Positions 36,101-47,613 of a DNA stretch of 64,000 nt are shown in pieces. The notes below the pieces were generated by a model that saw only the letters and a list, made by a program, of their open reading frames with translations, was not told the origin of the DNA and did no database searches. Each line of letters opens with the position of its first letter. Position 1 is the stretch's first letter. Source of the DNA: Syncephalis fuscata (lineage: Eukaryota; Zoopagomycota; Zoopagomycetes; Zoopagales; Piptocephalidaceae); NCBI GenBank assembly GCA_025786725.1, contig JAHLTZ010000005.1, forward strand, positions 830,191 through 894,190. The letters run 5' to 3'. Both the position numbers and the translations under genes were made by a program.

Positions 36101-37650
36101 GTGGAGCATTAGTACAACGCCAACTCGTATCTTCAGTTGCCATGCGTGATTATTTATTGCCACGAGCAACTGAATTGGCCATCGATCCAGTAGCCAATAT
36201 TCGATTAGCTACTGTTCGATTGTTCCGTCATATTGGTCGATTATTGAATGGAGACAGAACATTGGCAACCTTTGCCAGTGTAGTGGTCAGTCGATTAAGA
36301 AACGATGCAGATCGTGATGTACGCAGTGCAGTACTCGACCTCGAAGCATTCTGTCCCCACCGCATTACATTGCCACAGATTGAACGATCAGCATCATCTA
36401 ACGAGAGTATTATGAACTACGAGATGGAACACGCCGTAGATGCATACATTCATGATATGGAAACGGTAGATTTAGACATTATTGAAGATGAATTGGACGA
36501 TCCAATGCTTAATGATACGCCACTGCCAATGGAAGTGCAGGGTGACTATATTCATTTTGATGTAGAAGACTTTGCCGAATATTGTATCAAAAAGAATAAC
36601 GATGAAGTTGAAGCGGTTAATGCACCATTTCTATTAGAAGAATCAGATCATATTTCAACACTCAATTTGACTGGTCTTAAATCCTATGAAGACGGTAAAA
36701 GCAATGAAGACGGTAATGATACTGATGATCATGCAACAGCCGCGTCTACCTTGAGACTATCACTCGTGTCGCCTACAGCAAGTGAAGATTCAACGGTTTC
36801 ACCGGCTACACCTACTTCATTATCTTTACCAGACTATTTACCTTCGTCAACACTAATTCTATCAAGTGACCTTAATGGCATGCCCACTGCAAAGCCATTA
36901 ACACCGGGCACTGAACGCACACTGGACCTTGAATCGGAATCTACTTTGGAAGAAGAAAATACATCATCTACAGAAACGAGTACTATTACAACTGAAGTGG
37001 AAGAAAATGTTGCTGATACTACAAATGAACCAGCGCCATTATCTATTTTAACCAAATTAGAAACCACTAATGATACAGTAGATGATGAACTGGAAAGTGA
37101 ATTGATTGAATTGAATTCACCATTAGAACTAGCATCATTGGTTAATTTGAGTGATGAAGCTACACTGCCTGCCGACGATGTAATAGACCGTGGCATTAAT
37201 GGAATAAAAGAATCTACAGAGGCCGAATCTACAGTCCATATTCCGCCTATTGCCAGTGACTTGCATCGAACAGAACGACGTAAAAGTTTTGAAGCAGCAT
37301 CATTGGCTATTTCATCAAGGCGCTACTCATCCGATGAAAGCCGATCTACTACTTTGAACAAATCAATTCATTCATTGAATACAACTAGTAGCAGTATAGT
37401 GGCAACATCACCATCGCTTTCAAAAAAAGTGATAACCAACGGTATATTATCTCCTACTAATACTACCACCGCCACTAGCAATAATACCACTAATACTAAT
37501 AGTCCAGGAAAACAATCACCTGTATCGGATAATGGAGAACGTGATATTGATGGCAGTTGTTCACCGGTACCATCTCACAGTGAAGAAGATAATCCATCAT
37601 GTGTTGAAACAGATCAACGAACAGACAAAAATCTAATGGTTCCAGGTTAA
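33146..37650 (+). CDS. HEAT-repeat protein, PP4 regulatory subunit 1-like
   Basis: The start ATG at 33146 is followed after two codons by a GTAAGA intron. The N-terminal third is acidic and holds a glutamine run (33480-33507). From about 33795 there are HEAT repeats, such as LPELLPEIPPSDAVDYC, LLLDPVLLVADYTRDAILRL, RRNELLTLYVALSRDAVWHV, RLLDALVRMSRHPEHRM and LAIDPVANIRLATVRLFRHI. The last resembles the PP4R1 signature around DPVANVR, and the overall plan suggests a scaffold for protein phosphatase 4 (PP2A-like). A long Ser/Thr-rich disordered tail ends at 37650. At least seven introns are visible after 35190. Four frame breaks are repaired by one added base each: AAAA at 34183-34186, and near 34520, 34659 and 34880. 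The 400-residue tail is longer than in animal PP4R1. The assignment within the HEAT superfamily is moderate. Confidence 0.68.
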
Positions 37651-38371
37651 ATAGTTGAAGATGAACGATGACGATGAAGAAGAAGAAGAAGAAGAAAAGA
37701 ACTAGATAACCAGACACCATTAGTGCGTGTCTGTTTGTATCTGTGTTTGTGTGTCTATTGCTGTTGATTTGATATTTTTAAAGCATTTTGTCATGTGCTT
37801 GCGTTTATTGCATTACACAAGTTATGTAATTGTTGCTTATAACTGAAGCATTTTTCCTATTTTTATCACTATTATCGTCTATCTAATACCATGATACGAT
37901 GATGATAACACTTTATAAAAGTAAACCTTTACACAAATAGTCCCACATGATATGTATGTTTAGATTTAGATTTATTTATAACTAATAGAAAGCAAAAGGA
38001 TGCGTGCGTGTGTGTGTGTATTGTATGTGTGTATGTGTTTACGTAGTCGATAATAATGTTTAGTAGTAATTGGCATTGATTTATTTCCCATACCATTAAA
38101 CTGAATTTACGCCATGAGAGATGAGTGAGAAAACGTGCGTAATTTAGTTCATTGGGAAATAGTGCATAAATGTTACATTGATCATCCTTATGCACATATG
38201 AAGATGCGAGTGAATTGTTAATAGTTGACAATTTATTAAATATACAAAGATACAATAAAATGAGTTATAAATGGCTACACAAATAGTTGCAAGTTGAATA
38301 CTATTTCTTATGTTTTAGTTGCAAGTTTTGTTTTGTCATACCATATCTTCAGTACTATCCCAACGATAGTC
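37651..38371. other. Intergenic region with simple repeats
   Basis: About 720 bases. It has a GAA run at about 37675-37696 directly after the stop codon and a GT-rich tract at about 38004-38035. No gene is supported. Confidence 0.45.
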
Positions 38372-40362
38372 ATGCGCGGGCGCTATTTACGTTATCTTTT
38401 GCGTCAATATTACAATGACATGTATAGAATTGTATTGCCATTGACGTATTACAGATTCATTATTTTTTTACTTTTAATCACTTTATCGATTGACACTTGT
38501 CAAGCAAATCTTACACTAACCTATCATAGCATTAATAATAATAATAGTAATAATAGTAACAGTAACAGTACACTTACAGTAGACACAAGTGATTTATTTT
38601 TAAAACAGCCAGTTTCTCTTGTACCGCCCAAACATAACGGCACACTTATTCTACTGCCAATACGGCGTGATCGTTGTGCATTTGCCACATTTAATAGCAG
38701 CAATACGGCAATTAAGGAAATAGCCCGCCAAGCAAGCAATTACAACGATACAGGCCTACTTATTCTTTGGCCATTGGCTAAAACGGTGGGATGTGCATCT
38801 ATAGCGCAGCTTGTCAGTGCAGCTCAAGATGTATCACCGCATATCGAAAAGATCGGCTTTCCCAGTATCACTTGGATGGGCATACTTGCTCAACCAATAT
38901 CGTCCACACCCGTTGCTGGCATGTATCGAGCATGGGGACCCGATGATGAAGTCGATTATGGCAATCTAGTTAAAAAGGCAACAGCAACAGCACCAACTAC
39001 AAATAATAGCAGTGGCAATAATAGTACTACCAAAGCATCTATTACAATTGCTCTTATCAATGAGTATGATAGTAAAAAAATAGTAGATTTCTCTTCAAAA
39101 CAAGACATCTTTTTATTTACTGCAATTTATGGCAAGTATTCTATTTAATAATAGTTGGTGCCATTAACTAATCTTTATTTAAGATGCTGGTCCCTGGAAT
39201 AACGTATATCTTAGCTTCTTATACAATCTTTATCGTTGGATAGTCGCCATTTGTCTCTTGGGTGGCTTATCTTTCTTTATAATTCACTTAATACGTAATA
39301 TACGCTATCATAGACATGCTTATATGAAAGCTTGTGCTAAAGCATCAGGCATGGCCATGTTTATTACGCCAAGTAAGGCTATGTTATACAACAGTGACAG
39401 TTCAAGTTTGGCTAATGTTTGTAATACTAGTACTTATCATGGTACTTATGCTCTATCCAAGTCCCATTCACGTATCTTTTGGTGTGGCGACCTTTTCTAT
39501 GACCCGTATCGCCTCTATTGTTTTACTTTGGTTCGTGTAAGTGACGCCTTATGACGGCAAATGACGCCTAATGAAATGTAGATCAAAGTGTGCTAGTTGC
39601 GGCTCCTCAACCGCTAGAATGATGGCGTTTCGGGCCTTTCTGGTTATGGGCTTGATCTTGCAACTGGGTATTGGAATTATTATTACAGTAGCAACAAGTC
39701 AGCTATTGATTAAATTTGGCTACTTGAAACTGGCACAAAAGTTGAATCAACTTGCTAATTCCATTGCTATTGCTCAATCTGGCTCTGTGGTCATACTACT
39801 TGGCATCTCATGTAAGCAGTTTTATTGTTTTGTATCTTTGACCGACCTTATCCATTTAATTGCCATAGGCATCTGGTTTTTATGGAGATTACGTTACACT
39901 CGTTACACCGATTCTGGCCGATTGCGAACCATTCAGGTAAATTGGCTAATAAATTAGCTTATCAATGGATGGCTAATGATACTTTCGCTCTAGCTTACTA
40001 TACTAGTGGCCATTGCCGTTCTACTTTCTCTACTTGATTTTATGATGGATGCCAATAGTGTTGGACTTTTTCGATGGACGGTTATTTTATTTCAAAACTA
40101 TAGTAGTCATCCAGCCAGCAATGCAGCCTATGCTGCCCTTTTTACCGACGGCCTATTATTTTTTTTAGCTACTATGCGCGTACTGTTTGTTTTCTTTGCT
40201 TTTCTGCCGTTTTTAACAGCATATGTAAAACGAGACTCGTGCCAACAGGAGGGCCTTTTATCAGAAAGTGCAAATGAAGACACGTCATCTTCAAACGAGG
40301 AGGTTGCACCGCCTCAATCCGTAAGATCCCCAAGAGTTAACTATGATGCAACAATGTATTAA
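38372..40362 (+). CDS. Multi-pass membrane protein with PA-like ectodomain, paralogue 1
   Basis: The N-terminus has a signal-type hydrophobic stretch YRFIIFLLLITLSIDTCQA; the start is either the ATG at 38372 or a second ATG at 38420. The extracellular part of about 220 residues has asparagine runs and many N-x-S/T sites. Its central segment, GTLILLPIRRDRCAFATF with TGLLILWPLAKTVGCASI, has the strand pattern of a protease-associated (PA) domain. A GC-AG intron (39132-39183) then leads to DAGPWNN and about seven hydrophobic helices (for example WIVAICLLGGLSFFIIHLI and AALFTDGLLFFLATMRVLFV), ending in a short serine-rich cytosolic tail at 40362. The plan is that of a surface receptor, but no family can be named. 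It is a tandem paralogue of the gene at 41027. Internal splicing between 39310 and 40000 is only partly resolved. Confidence 0.65.
39132..39183 (+). other. GC-AG intron in paralogue 1
   Basis: The exon ends TAT-G, the intron starts GCAAGT and ends TTTAAG, and the next exon gives AT-GCT-GGT-CCC-TGG. The spliced IYDAGPWN lines up with KSDPGPWN in paralogue 2, where the same intron position has a normal GTAAGA donor. The donor has therefore changed from GT to GC in one copy. Confidence 0.75.
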
Positions 40363-41026
40363 AGCTCTTTATTCAAGTCAAATACGTTATTTTGAGGTAT
40401 CGTGTTTCTTTGTCAAGCCAGCATAACAAAGACCATGTGAACTGCAATTACCCGGTGTTTAATAAAGACAATCAGTAATCATGTGCTATTATTAATTTAT
40501 GATTACTTGAAATGGCAATAGAGCGGAGTTGTAGTGGTTGAATAGTTCAATATAGACAGACTTAGAAGGCGGTCATTAAAGGGGAGGGAGGGGTAAGCAC
40601 ACTGCCTCAGCTGACTTGTCCCACATCCAGTATATGAGATAGAGGTGGCCATACGCAGAACACGCCCACACACTATGATTTTCCATCATTCCCTAATCCA
40701 TCATTTTTTTGTCGGTCTTTCTAATTGACAAAACTCCGTTATAATATTACTTTTATTGTCGTCGCTTTTTAAACTATCCATATTACGCAAAAGTAGCTCG
40801 CTGATTGAACCGCTGATATACGCTCTTTACTACTCTTTCTCCTTCTCGTCGTCATATCCTCATAGCGGCCGGTCCGTTGTCTATTCCTCTTAAACAGCAG
40901 TTCAATAAGTTAAGGCATTTGTATTTGTGGTGTAAATAGTGCTGTGCGCTATACTGGTTTGATACTATTCACTCGCTACACCAAGACATACATACAAAGC
41001 AAAAAATAACTATCTACTTTGAAAGT
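40363..41026. promoter_or_regulatory. Intergenic region between the tandem paralogues
   Basis: About 660 bases. A G-rich stretch (GGGGAGGGAGGGG near 40580) and T-rich runs precede the second gene. It should contain the promoter of paralogue 2. Confidence 0.4.
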
Positions 41027-43145
41027 ATGGATCTATCCAAACGCTATGCAAACATAGCTGCAATGAAGCTATGGTCTGTGGTGCTTGCTTGCCTGTTTAT
41101 TAGCAGTGTGCATGCCTCGTTAGAACTTCGACTTAACGACACGGCCTTGACCTTGAACACAGCGAACATCTTTCGTGAACCCAATGTAGAGTATAGTCGG
41201 CATGGTAAACTTATCTTTTTGCCACTTGACTCCAAAGACTGCCAATTTACTCCACTTGATGGATCAAAGGATATTGTTCAAAAAGTAGCCAAGGAAGCGG
41301 CACAATCCCCCGACACAGGCATTATTGTATCATGGTCGAATGCTCGAAGAAATGGCTGTAGATCCATTGCTCAGGTAAGTGGCAAACAGCAGACTTTTAG
41401 TTTTTGCTTGTGCATCAGGTCTATTGTTTCACATTAGTGAAAATGGCAATGAATTTGCCATGCAGCACCACGTGTATCCATAACACGTATCTAACGAATG
41501 AACCATATGCATGTATAGCTGGCCACAGCAGCTCAAAAGATATCCGACAATCTGAAGACTATCGGCTTCCCTCCCGTCTCTTACTTGGCAATTATGTCGC
41601 AAAGTGCTGATGAGCTGGAAGATTGGGGACCCAATACAGTAAAATCCACAGGCTTACCATCGCTTAACCCCAGTACTGGACAAGGCTTAGCCATCGCTTT
41701 AATTAATCAACAGGACACTACGCGATTCTATAATTCCATTAACATTAATGATAATTATTCATTTATTGCCAAATCTGGTAAGAGATTAGTTGTATTTAAC
41801 GTAGATCTTTTTGCTGACACGTTTGTCTATTTATTAATAGATCCTGGTCCATGGAATAGAACATTTACCAGTCGTGGCTATTTTATTTTCCAATGGGTTA
41901 TGTTTGGACTGGTAAGTAGTACAGTGTGCTCATATTAGCAGTTTCACTCAATTACCGCTTTAGATTGCTGTAAGTGCGGTAGTTGCCCTTGGTCGTGCGT
42001 TTTGGCAAATGATCCGTGGTGCCTATTTCTACGGTGATAGCCGTACAATACTTTTAATAGTTTCAATCATGGCTGCAATAGGTAAGTAAACTAGACTGCG
42101 TTTATTATTTGTTGTGCTTATATTTGCATTATTTTAGTATCGGCATTCAGTTTTTCTATTTCGGTATCGACACGTATTGATACGATATTAAAAGCGACCG
42201 CGTTTTGTCTATCGTGTTGTGCTTTTGCCATACTTTGTTGGTACTGGTAAGCATTCTGTTTATGATGTCATTCATAGCGTTTTTACTAACATTGGCCCAT
42301 TTAACCTATAGGTCCTATCAAGTTACCGAGCATATTTCCTCCAAAGTATTGGTTGCATTCCGTGCTTTCATTGGATTATCTCCCGTTGTAGGACTAATTA
42401 TTCTTATCCTACGGTCCATTCCAATAGCTCACTTGAAACTTATGGTGTTGTGGGAGATCTTCCTGTGCCTATGGAAGAGATATTGATTTACTATATTACT
42501 TTGGCAGAAATACCTATTACTTCAATTGCTTTTGCCTGCTTTGGTTAGTACATTGATATTGGTGAACGGCAAATATTTAAACCATGCTAATAATTACGTT
42601 GCATTATATAGGCACTTGGTTTTTAAGATGCTCATTCAAGAAACATTTAGGAAAGCTGAGCAAACGACATGCCACAGAGGTGAGTACAAGCTGAATTATA
42701 CGGTAGACATAGCATTAACAACTATCATTAGCTATCTATCCTATGCTTTACCCAGGCAGTGTTATTTGGTATGTCGACAGCCATCAATATAATTGAAGGG
42801 GTCAACAATGAAGGCCGCCGATATGGCACAATAACTGGCTATCTATATGCCAGTATTATTGACAGCATTCTTATCACAGTACAAGTCATGATTGCTCTCT
42901 GGGCACCGCCAGTGCCACTCAAATCTCAGGAACTGGCCGATGAAGACTTTACGGCACAGCTGGTGACCTCCTCGATATCTACTACTCCCACATCTCATCA
43001 CCCTTCTAACTCTGGATCTAACTCTGGATCCAATCGAACATCCATGGTATCCATTTGGACACCTACGCTGGAAGGCCGTGGCTTCCGTAAAGCTAAACCC
43101 GCCCCGCAACTCGATAATGCCAAACAGAATGGCGATTTCGTATAA
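41027..43145 (+). CDS. Multi-pass membrane protein with PA-like ectodomain, paralogue 2
   Basis: The ATG at 41027 opens with MDLSKRYANIAAMKLW followed by a signal-peptide core SVVLACLFISSVHA. The ectodomain aligns with paralogue 1 along its length: GKLIFLPLDSKDCQFTPL, DTGIIVSWSNARRNGCRSI and a KTIGFPPV segment match GTLILLPIRRDRCAFATF, DTGLLILWPLAKTVGCASI and EKIGFPSI. After a GTAAGA intron, DPGPWNRTF leads into about seven hydrophobic helices spread over several exons, the last being GYLYASIIDSILITVQVMIA. The cytosolic tail is Ser/Thr/Asn-rich with SNSGSNSGSN repeats and basic patches. The two genes probably arose by tandem duplication and then diverged. A sensing or receptor role is inferred from the architecture only. 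Confidence 0.65.
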
Positions 43146-43639
43146 ATATCCGCGTTGAATCGTCAGGTTACACCTACATTTTAAAATAATTACTGTTATT
43201 ATTATTAGATGATAGCGAGGAGAGGGGAGGATTATGGTAATGAGCTTTCCATTACTATTAGCAATATCTCCAAGTCTTTTACAAGAACTTGTTAATTTTA
43301 ATCAACCATGCCATTTACCCACACAACCATTAAAGGCAGAACAAATAACAAATTTAAGTTTTTACTTTGTGTTAAAGCCCATTCGCTCTAAAACAATACG
43401 AATATTTACTATCTCTAATAAACGCTACCTTATTTTGATTTTAAATTTATTATTATTATTATTAAGGTTGAAACCTTTTTGTCATCCTCTATATCTTTAT
43501 TGTATTCTTTAATAGGTATTGCTATTTTTATTAACAAATAACGTAAGTAATATCAAATACTAGCAAGATTCATTATAGATCATTCAAGACTAGCGTAATG
43601 TTAGTGATATGCTTATTATTTTCAATACACTAATGATAA
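43146..43639. other. AT-rich intergenic region
   Basis: Nearly 500 bases downstream of paralogue 2 and before the inverted-repeat element. The short open frames here are AT-rich and lack support. Confidence 0.4.
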
Positions 43640-44395
43640 TAATTCATTAACTATTTAATATGCTTTAATGGTCAAATGGCTATTTTTAATAACACCCAAT
43701 CTATTGAACATGATGATAGGTGGTGAGTGACATCAGTCATCAAATACTCATCATTGTAGATTCATTATCCATTATGCATATATCCAGTACACATATATCC
43801 ACCATTTACCTATATCATTCTATACTCACTAAGCCATTCTCTATCCAAAACTGTTTTTATGTTTGCTCTAGCTTTATTATTAAGAAAGTTGACTAATGTC
43901 GGTCAACTGCTTATGCATATATACTCAACAACTTGAACATTGCTAATCTCGTTCAATACTGTGTATTCATTATTATGTTTATTATTTTATTATATATTAG
44001 CTATACGCTATTTATAACCGTTGTCAGTATGATTCCAACTATTTTATTAATAAAATTTGACATATCACACTTAGTTTGTTCACTGAGCTATATTGATAAA
44101 CAACAATATGAATATGAACGGAGTTATGTTTTATTAAAATTATTTATAAATAAACTAGGTCGTGTCAGTTAGTTATGATTTTAATGTTGATCAAGTAAAG
44201 TGATGGGTATATATAGTAATAACACATATTGTGATGATACATGCATATTAGATAATGAATCTACAATAATGAGTATTTGATGATTGATGTCACTCACCGC
44301 CCATCATCATGTTCAATAGATTAGATGTTATTAAATGTTAGTCATTTGACATCCAAACCACATTAAATGCTTAAAAAATTGTTTAATGCTTGCAA
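43640..44395. mobile_element. MITE-like element with long terminal inverted repeats (copy B)
   Basis: The left end (about 43640-43795) and right end (about 44240-44395) are inverted copies of each other over about 140 bases. The right end reversed repeats CAAATGACTAACATTTAATA, ATCTATTGAACATGATGATG, GGTGAGTGACATCA and ATCATCAAATACTCAT. Between them lies about 450 bases of AT-rich sequence whose core is also shared with copy E at 63.7-64.0 kb (CTCTATCCAA, GTTTTTAT, CTAGCTTTATTATTAA). It encodes no transposase; the 79-codon frame at 43933-44172 is hydrophobic and unconvincing. A non-autonomous DNA transposon is the best reading, although no target-site duplication was found by eye. Confidence 0.72.
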
Positions 44396-45403
44396 AAATG
44401 ATTTTTTTAATTAATACATGAGATAATATGTACAATCCATTAATTCAATTGCATTGTACATATAAAGACTAATAAATTAAAGTGTTGATGAAAGAATTGC
44501 TCAAGTGGTAGAATAAAATAAAAAATAAAAACCAATTGTATAAAATTAAATATATTCATAGAACAATAACATGATAACAAAAGAGTATTCTAAATAGATT
44601 ACTAGCAAAAAATCATCGTTGTGTATTACTTTTAACATGCGTAAAGTGTGACACATTAACGCATTCAGAAAGGCAAAGCAATGGATTACTAGCTATATAA
44701 ATAAATAAAACGCATTCGTTTTAGCAAGTCTAGGTTCATTACAGCTGTTTATGTTTCGATATGTATAATAAAACGTATGGGTTCAGGTTTTATTTCAATC
44801 AAACTATGCAACTAGTACAGACTACTAATTCAATTGACATAAATATCCGATTAGTGTGCTCAAGACTAAACTATACCTATTATAAACTGGCAGTAACTTA
44901 ATACGAAATTTGCATTATTTCTTATCTCCATTATATTTTATCGATAAACATTCTACCCAGACTATAAATGACCATCATTAACAATCACTATACTAATGAA
45001 TTAATTTTTAAATTTGAATTTTCTAATGTCGATTGCTAGTCATCCAAGCATGTGATTATAAATAGAGCTTTGCAATGCATTTTGCCGGCCTTGTTTGTAG
45101 AACGTGCAAATGCTGGTAAAGCGCATAAGCATGTGTTTATGCATTGTTTATGGTAATTAGATTCGAGAATAAGTACTTTTATAATTTTTTTCGTCAATCT
45201 ATATTTATATACTTGATTGCATTGTCTTTTTGTGTCATTGAATTCCATAATTGTTAGTAGCCACGTGGATAAAAAATCAATTTTTTATCCCGAATCTAAT
45301 TATTTAAATGCTTTAGCGGTTGCCAACTATTTCGCTTCGTTATTTTATTTTCCGTTGGCCTTTCTTTTATCATAGATTACACAATAATTAAACAATATCT
45401 ACA
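44396..45403. other. AT-rich intergenic region
   Basis: About 1.0 kb upstream of the secreted kinase-like gene. The one structured element is the palindrome at 45267-45290. The minus-strand frame at 45036-45248 is not convincing. Confidence 0.4.
45267..45290. promoter_or_regulatory. Perfect 11-bp palindrome ahead of the kinase-like gene
   Basis: GGATAAAAAAT and its exact reverse complement ATTTTTTATCC are separated by CA. It lies 113 bases before the start codon at 45404, a position suited to a dimeric regulator or a cruciform, but its role is unknown. Confidence 0.45.
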
Positions 45404-46707
45404 ATGCAGATTCACAACATTTTTCGCCAAATTATTAACTGGATACCATTATTCATTTTAATATGGCCAATTGCTAATAGCTATTGTATAACAAAAAGTA
45501 TGTTGTCGCGTATCTGTAGCACGCTATTTATTTGTGCTTACCAATATTATAGACACAGTTTATCCATACGGGATTGGATATGCACCAATCAAAACGCCAC
45601 ATGCTTTAAACAAACCAAACTTGATGATATTAGAATGGATTCGCTGCGACTTTTTCAAAAGTCTTGCCAAAGTTTTATGGAACGAGCGGACTGCACTTTT
45701 AAAGTGCCAGACGTCAAGACCAGCTAAGCAAGAACTAGCTGCCCTTGAGGTAGGGTGGTGTATATATATACATTTACTTGTGATAGTTTGTTAATCTCCA
45801 CACTAGAGAATTCACAAGGTTGATGCTACTAGTCAAGCAAACGGCAAAGACTATATTCTACGTGAATTAGCTTCTTTTAGCGTTCCAACAGGTCTTTGCT
45901 TCATTTACCCCTACACTGAAGGAAAGAATCTAGCCCAATTCCTTTCCAATAAGAACTGGGAACAAAAAGCAAACTACTTGCCACAGATTCTTCATCAAAC
46001 GCTAAAAGGTATTAGAAATTAGAGTGTTTTATTTAACATGCTAACACCATTATGTCAGGCCTATCTTATCTGCAAAACGCCGGAATTTTTTATCACGACA
46101 TAAAAGCGCACGGTAAGTATTTGAAAGCAAATGCGCAATACAAGTTACTTACTTCTGTGTAGATTTAATGGTTACACAATTGAGTGATAACGATGTAAAA
46201 GTAACGATAATTAACTATCACGAAACTTTACTGCTACCGTTGGATATTCCCGCGGACTCTGAAATGCTTAATACGAGAACTAAACTAAAGGGTCAAAATG
46301 CACAAGCGTTTCTTCGAGAGCTTTATCGAGCCATGGGCAATCCATCTTTTGATTGGCAAATTTCATATATTGCAGACTGGCAAACTTACACGGAGCAAGT
46401 TAAGACAGCTGCACTCGATCGGCTTAAAGGAATGTTTACACTGTATGGAAAAGCACCCAATCCACCAGCTAAGTCAGATTCACAGCTACCAGATAGTAGT
46501 AATATGGGTATTGCCAAGGTCATGGTACCTTTTCTACATATTATGCAAAAATATAACTACAACGATGAGATGGTCTATCCAAGCCCAGATGATATATTGA
46601 CTCGATGGTCGTCCTACCAAATTACTCGAAAGATGAACAATATCTATACGCAATGCAAGCAAATTCTAGCATTTGCAAACCAATATATTTCTGGTTCACC
46701 TTCATAA
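45404..46707 (+). CDS. Secreted protein-kinase-like (pseudokinase) protein
   Basis: Exon 1 (45404-45497) encodes a signal peptide, IINWIPLFILIWPIANS, with likely cleavage near residue 27. Further exons give a kinase-like layout in order: a glycine-containing N-lobe start YPYGIGYAPIKTP, a lysine strand RIHKVDATS, a helix YILRELASFS with a glutamate in the position of the alpha-C Glu, a hinge-like IYPYTEGKNLAQFL, and the catalytic-loop region GLSYLQNAGIFYHDIKAHD. The HRD-x-K-x-x-N motif reads YHD-I-K-A-H-D, so the Asp and Lys remain but the Asn is Asp. The DFG motif is replaced by NYH in TIINYHETLLL, removing the metal-binding Asp. It is therefore probably catalytically weak or dead, or uses altered metal binding. 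Secretion of such a protein suggests an effector or an extracellular regulator. All exon joins I tried keep the frame. Confidence 0.65.
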
Positions 46708-47221
46708 ACTTTGGTAATAAAATTAAGTGCAAATTTTAATAAATGATTTTTACTTAAACATACGTTTAAGTAAAATAAATAAATTTAATTGAAAAAATTA
46801 GCCAAAGCATACTAACATGCTGCCTAGCGTAAATATTTAAATAGTGTATAAATATCATTTATATTGAATAACAATGATAACTAGTATTATTGTATCAAGG
46901 TCATTGTTAAAGCATGATCAAGTATAGATTGCATATTTGACTCGATGTCTTTTGACTCTATGTTTTATTAATACTAGATAACATTGGTTGTCAATTATAT
47001 TTATAGAAACATTTCTTATTTCTCTAAAATATAATGAATATGCAATAGCCATTTATAAATAAAAATGCTAAAGTTATAACGTGTATTACCAGTAAACGAA
47101 ATGAGAAAAATTAGTAATGAGTAGAACTGGTGCCAAACGGATAGTATTTTTTGAATAAAGAGCGGTTTCTATTTAATAGAATGACATGTAATAATATGGA
47201 AATAAGGTGGTAACGATATAA
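46708..47221. other. AT-rich intergenic region
   Basis: About 510 bases of 3' sequence of the kinase-like gene. Includes a short inverted pair TTTTACTTAAAC / GTTTAAGTAAAA at about 46748-46776 that could form a hairpin after the stop codon. Confidence 0.4.
46748..46776. terminator. Hairpin-forming inverted repeat after the kinase-like gene
   Basis: TTTTACTTAAAC is followed a few bases later by GTTTAAGTAAAA, an exact inverted match of 12 bases. It lies about 40 bases past the stop codon. A role in 3'-end formation is possible but not shown. Confidence 0.35.
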
Positions 47222-47371
47222 ATGGATAGAGGATACATGTATACCGAATAATAAATCTACAATGATGAGTATTTGATCACTGGTGTCATTCGCTACACAG
47301 CTCCATGTTTAATAGATTGGTTGTTATTAAAATAGTCATTTGACCATCAAATTACATTAAAATGTTAATAA
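47222..47371 (-). repeat. Dispersed repeat, copy C (inverted relative to copy A)
   Basis: The reverse complement matches 22930-23079 with only a handful of differences over about 150 bases, including the flanking ATACATGTATCCTCTATCCAT block. The near identity shows that these two copies are recent relatives. Confidence 0.8.
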
Positions 47372-47613
47372 ATTATTTAATATTTGCAGAAAAACCATTT
47401 TTATTAAACATAATAAACGATGTATATTATAGTATGTTAACATAAATTAGGCAACTAAATGACATATTACAAATCCGTAATAATTTCTATACAACAGACA
47501 CATCAACACTAAAGATCTAGTCAAGTATAAATTTAATAAACAGTGATTAGAGAACACAAAAACAATAGGAAAAATGCCAAAAACAAACAAACAACGCCAT
47601 CGGACATCTACAT

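Noticed and set aside
43933..44172. 79-codon hydrophobic frame inside the MITE-like element
   Set aside because: It is AT-driven Ile/Leu/Tyr-rich sequence, and the homologous core in copy E does not keep it open.
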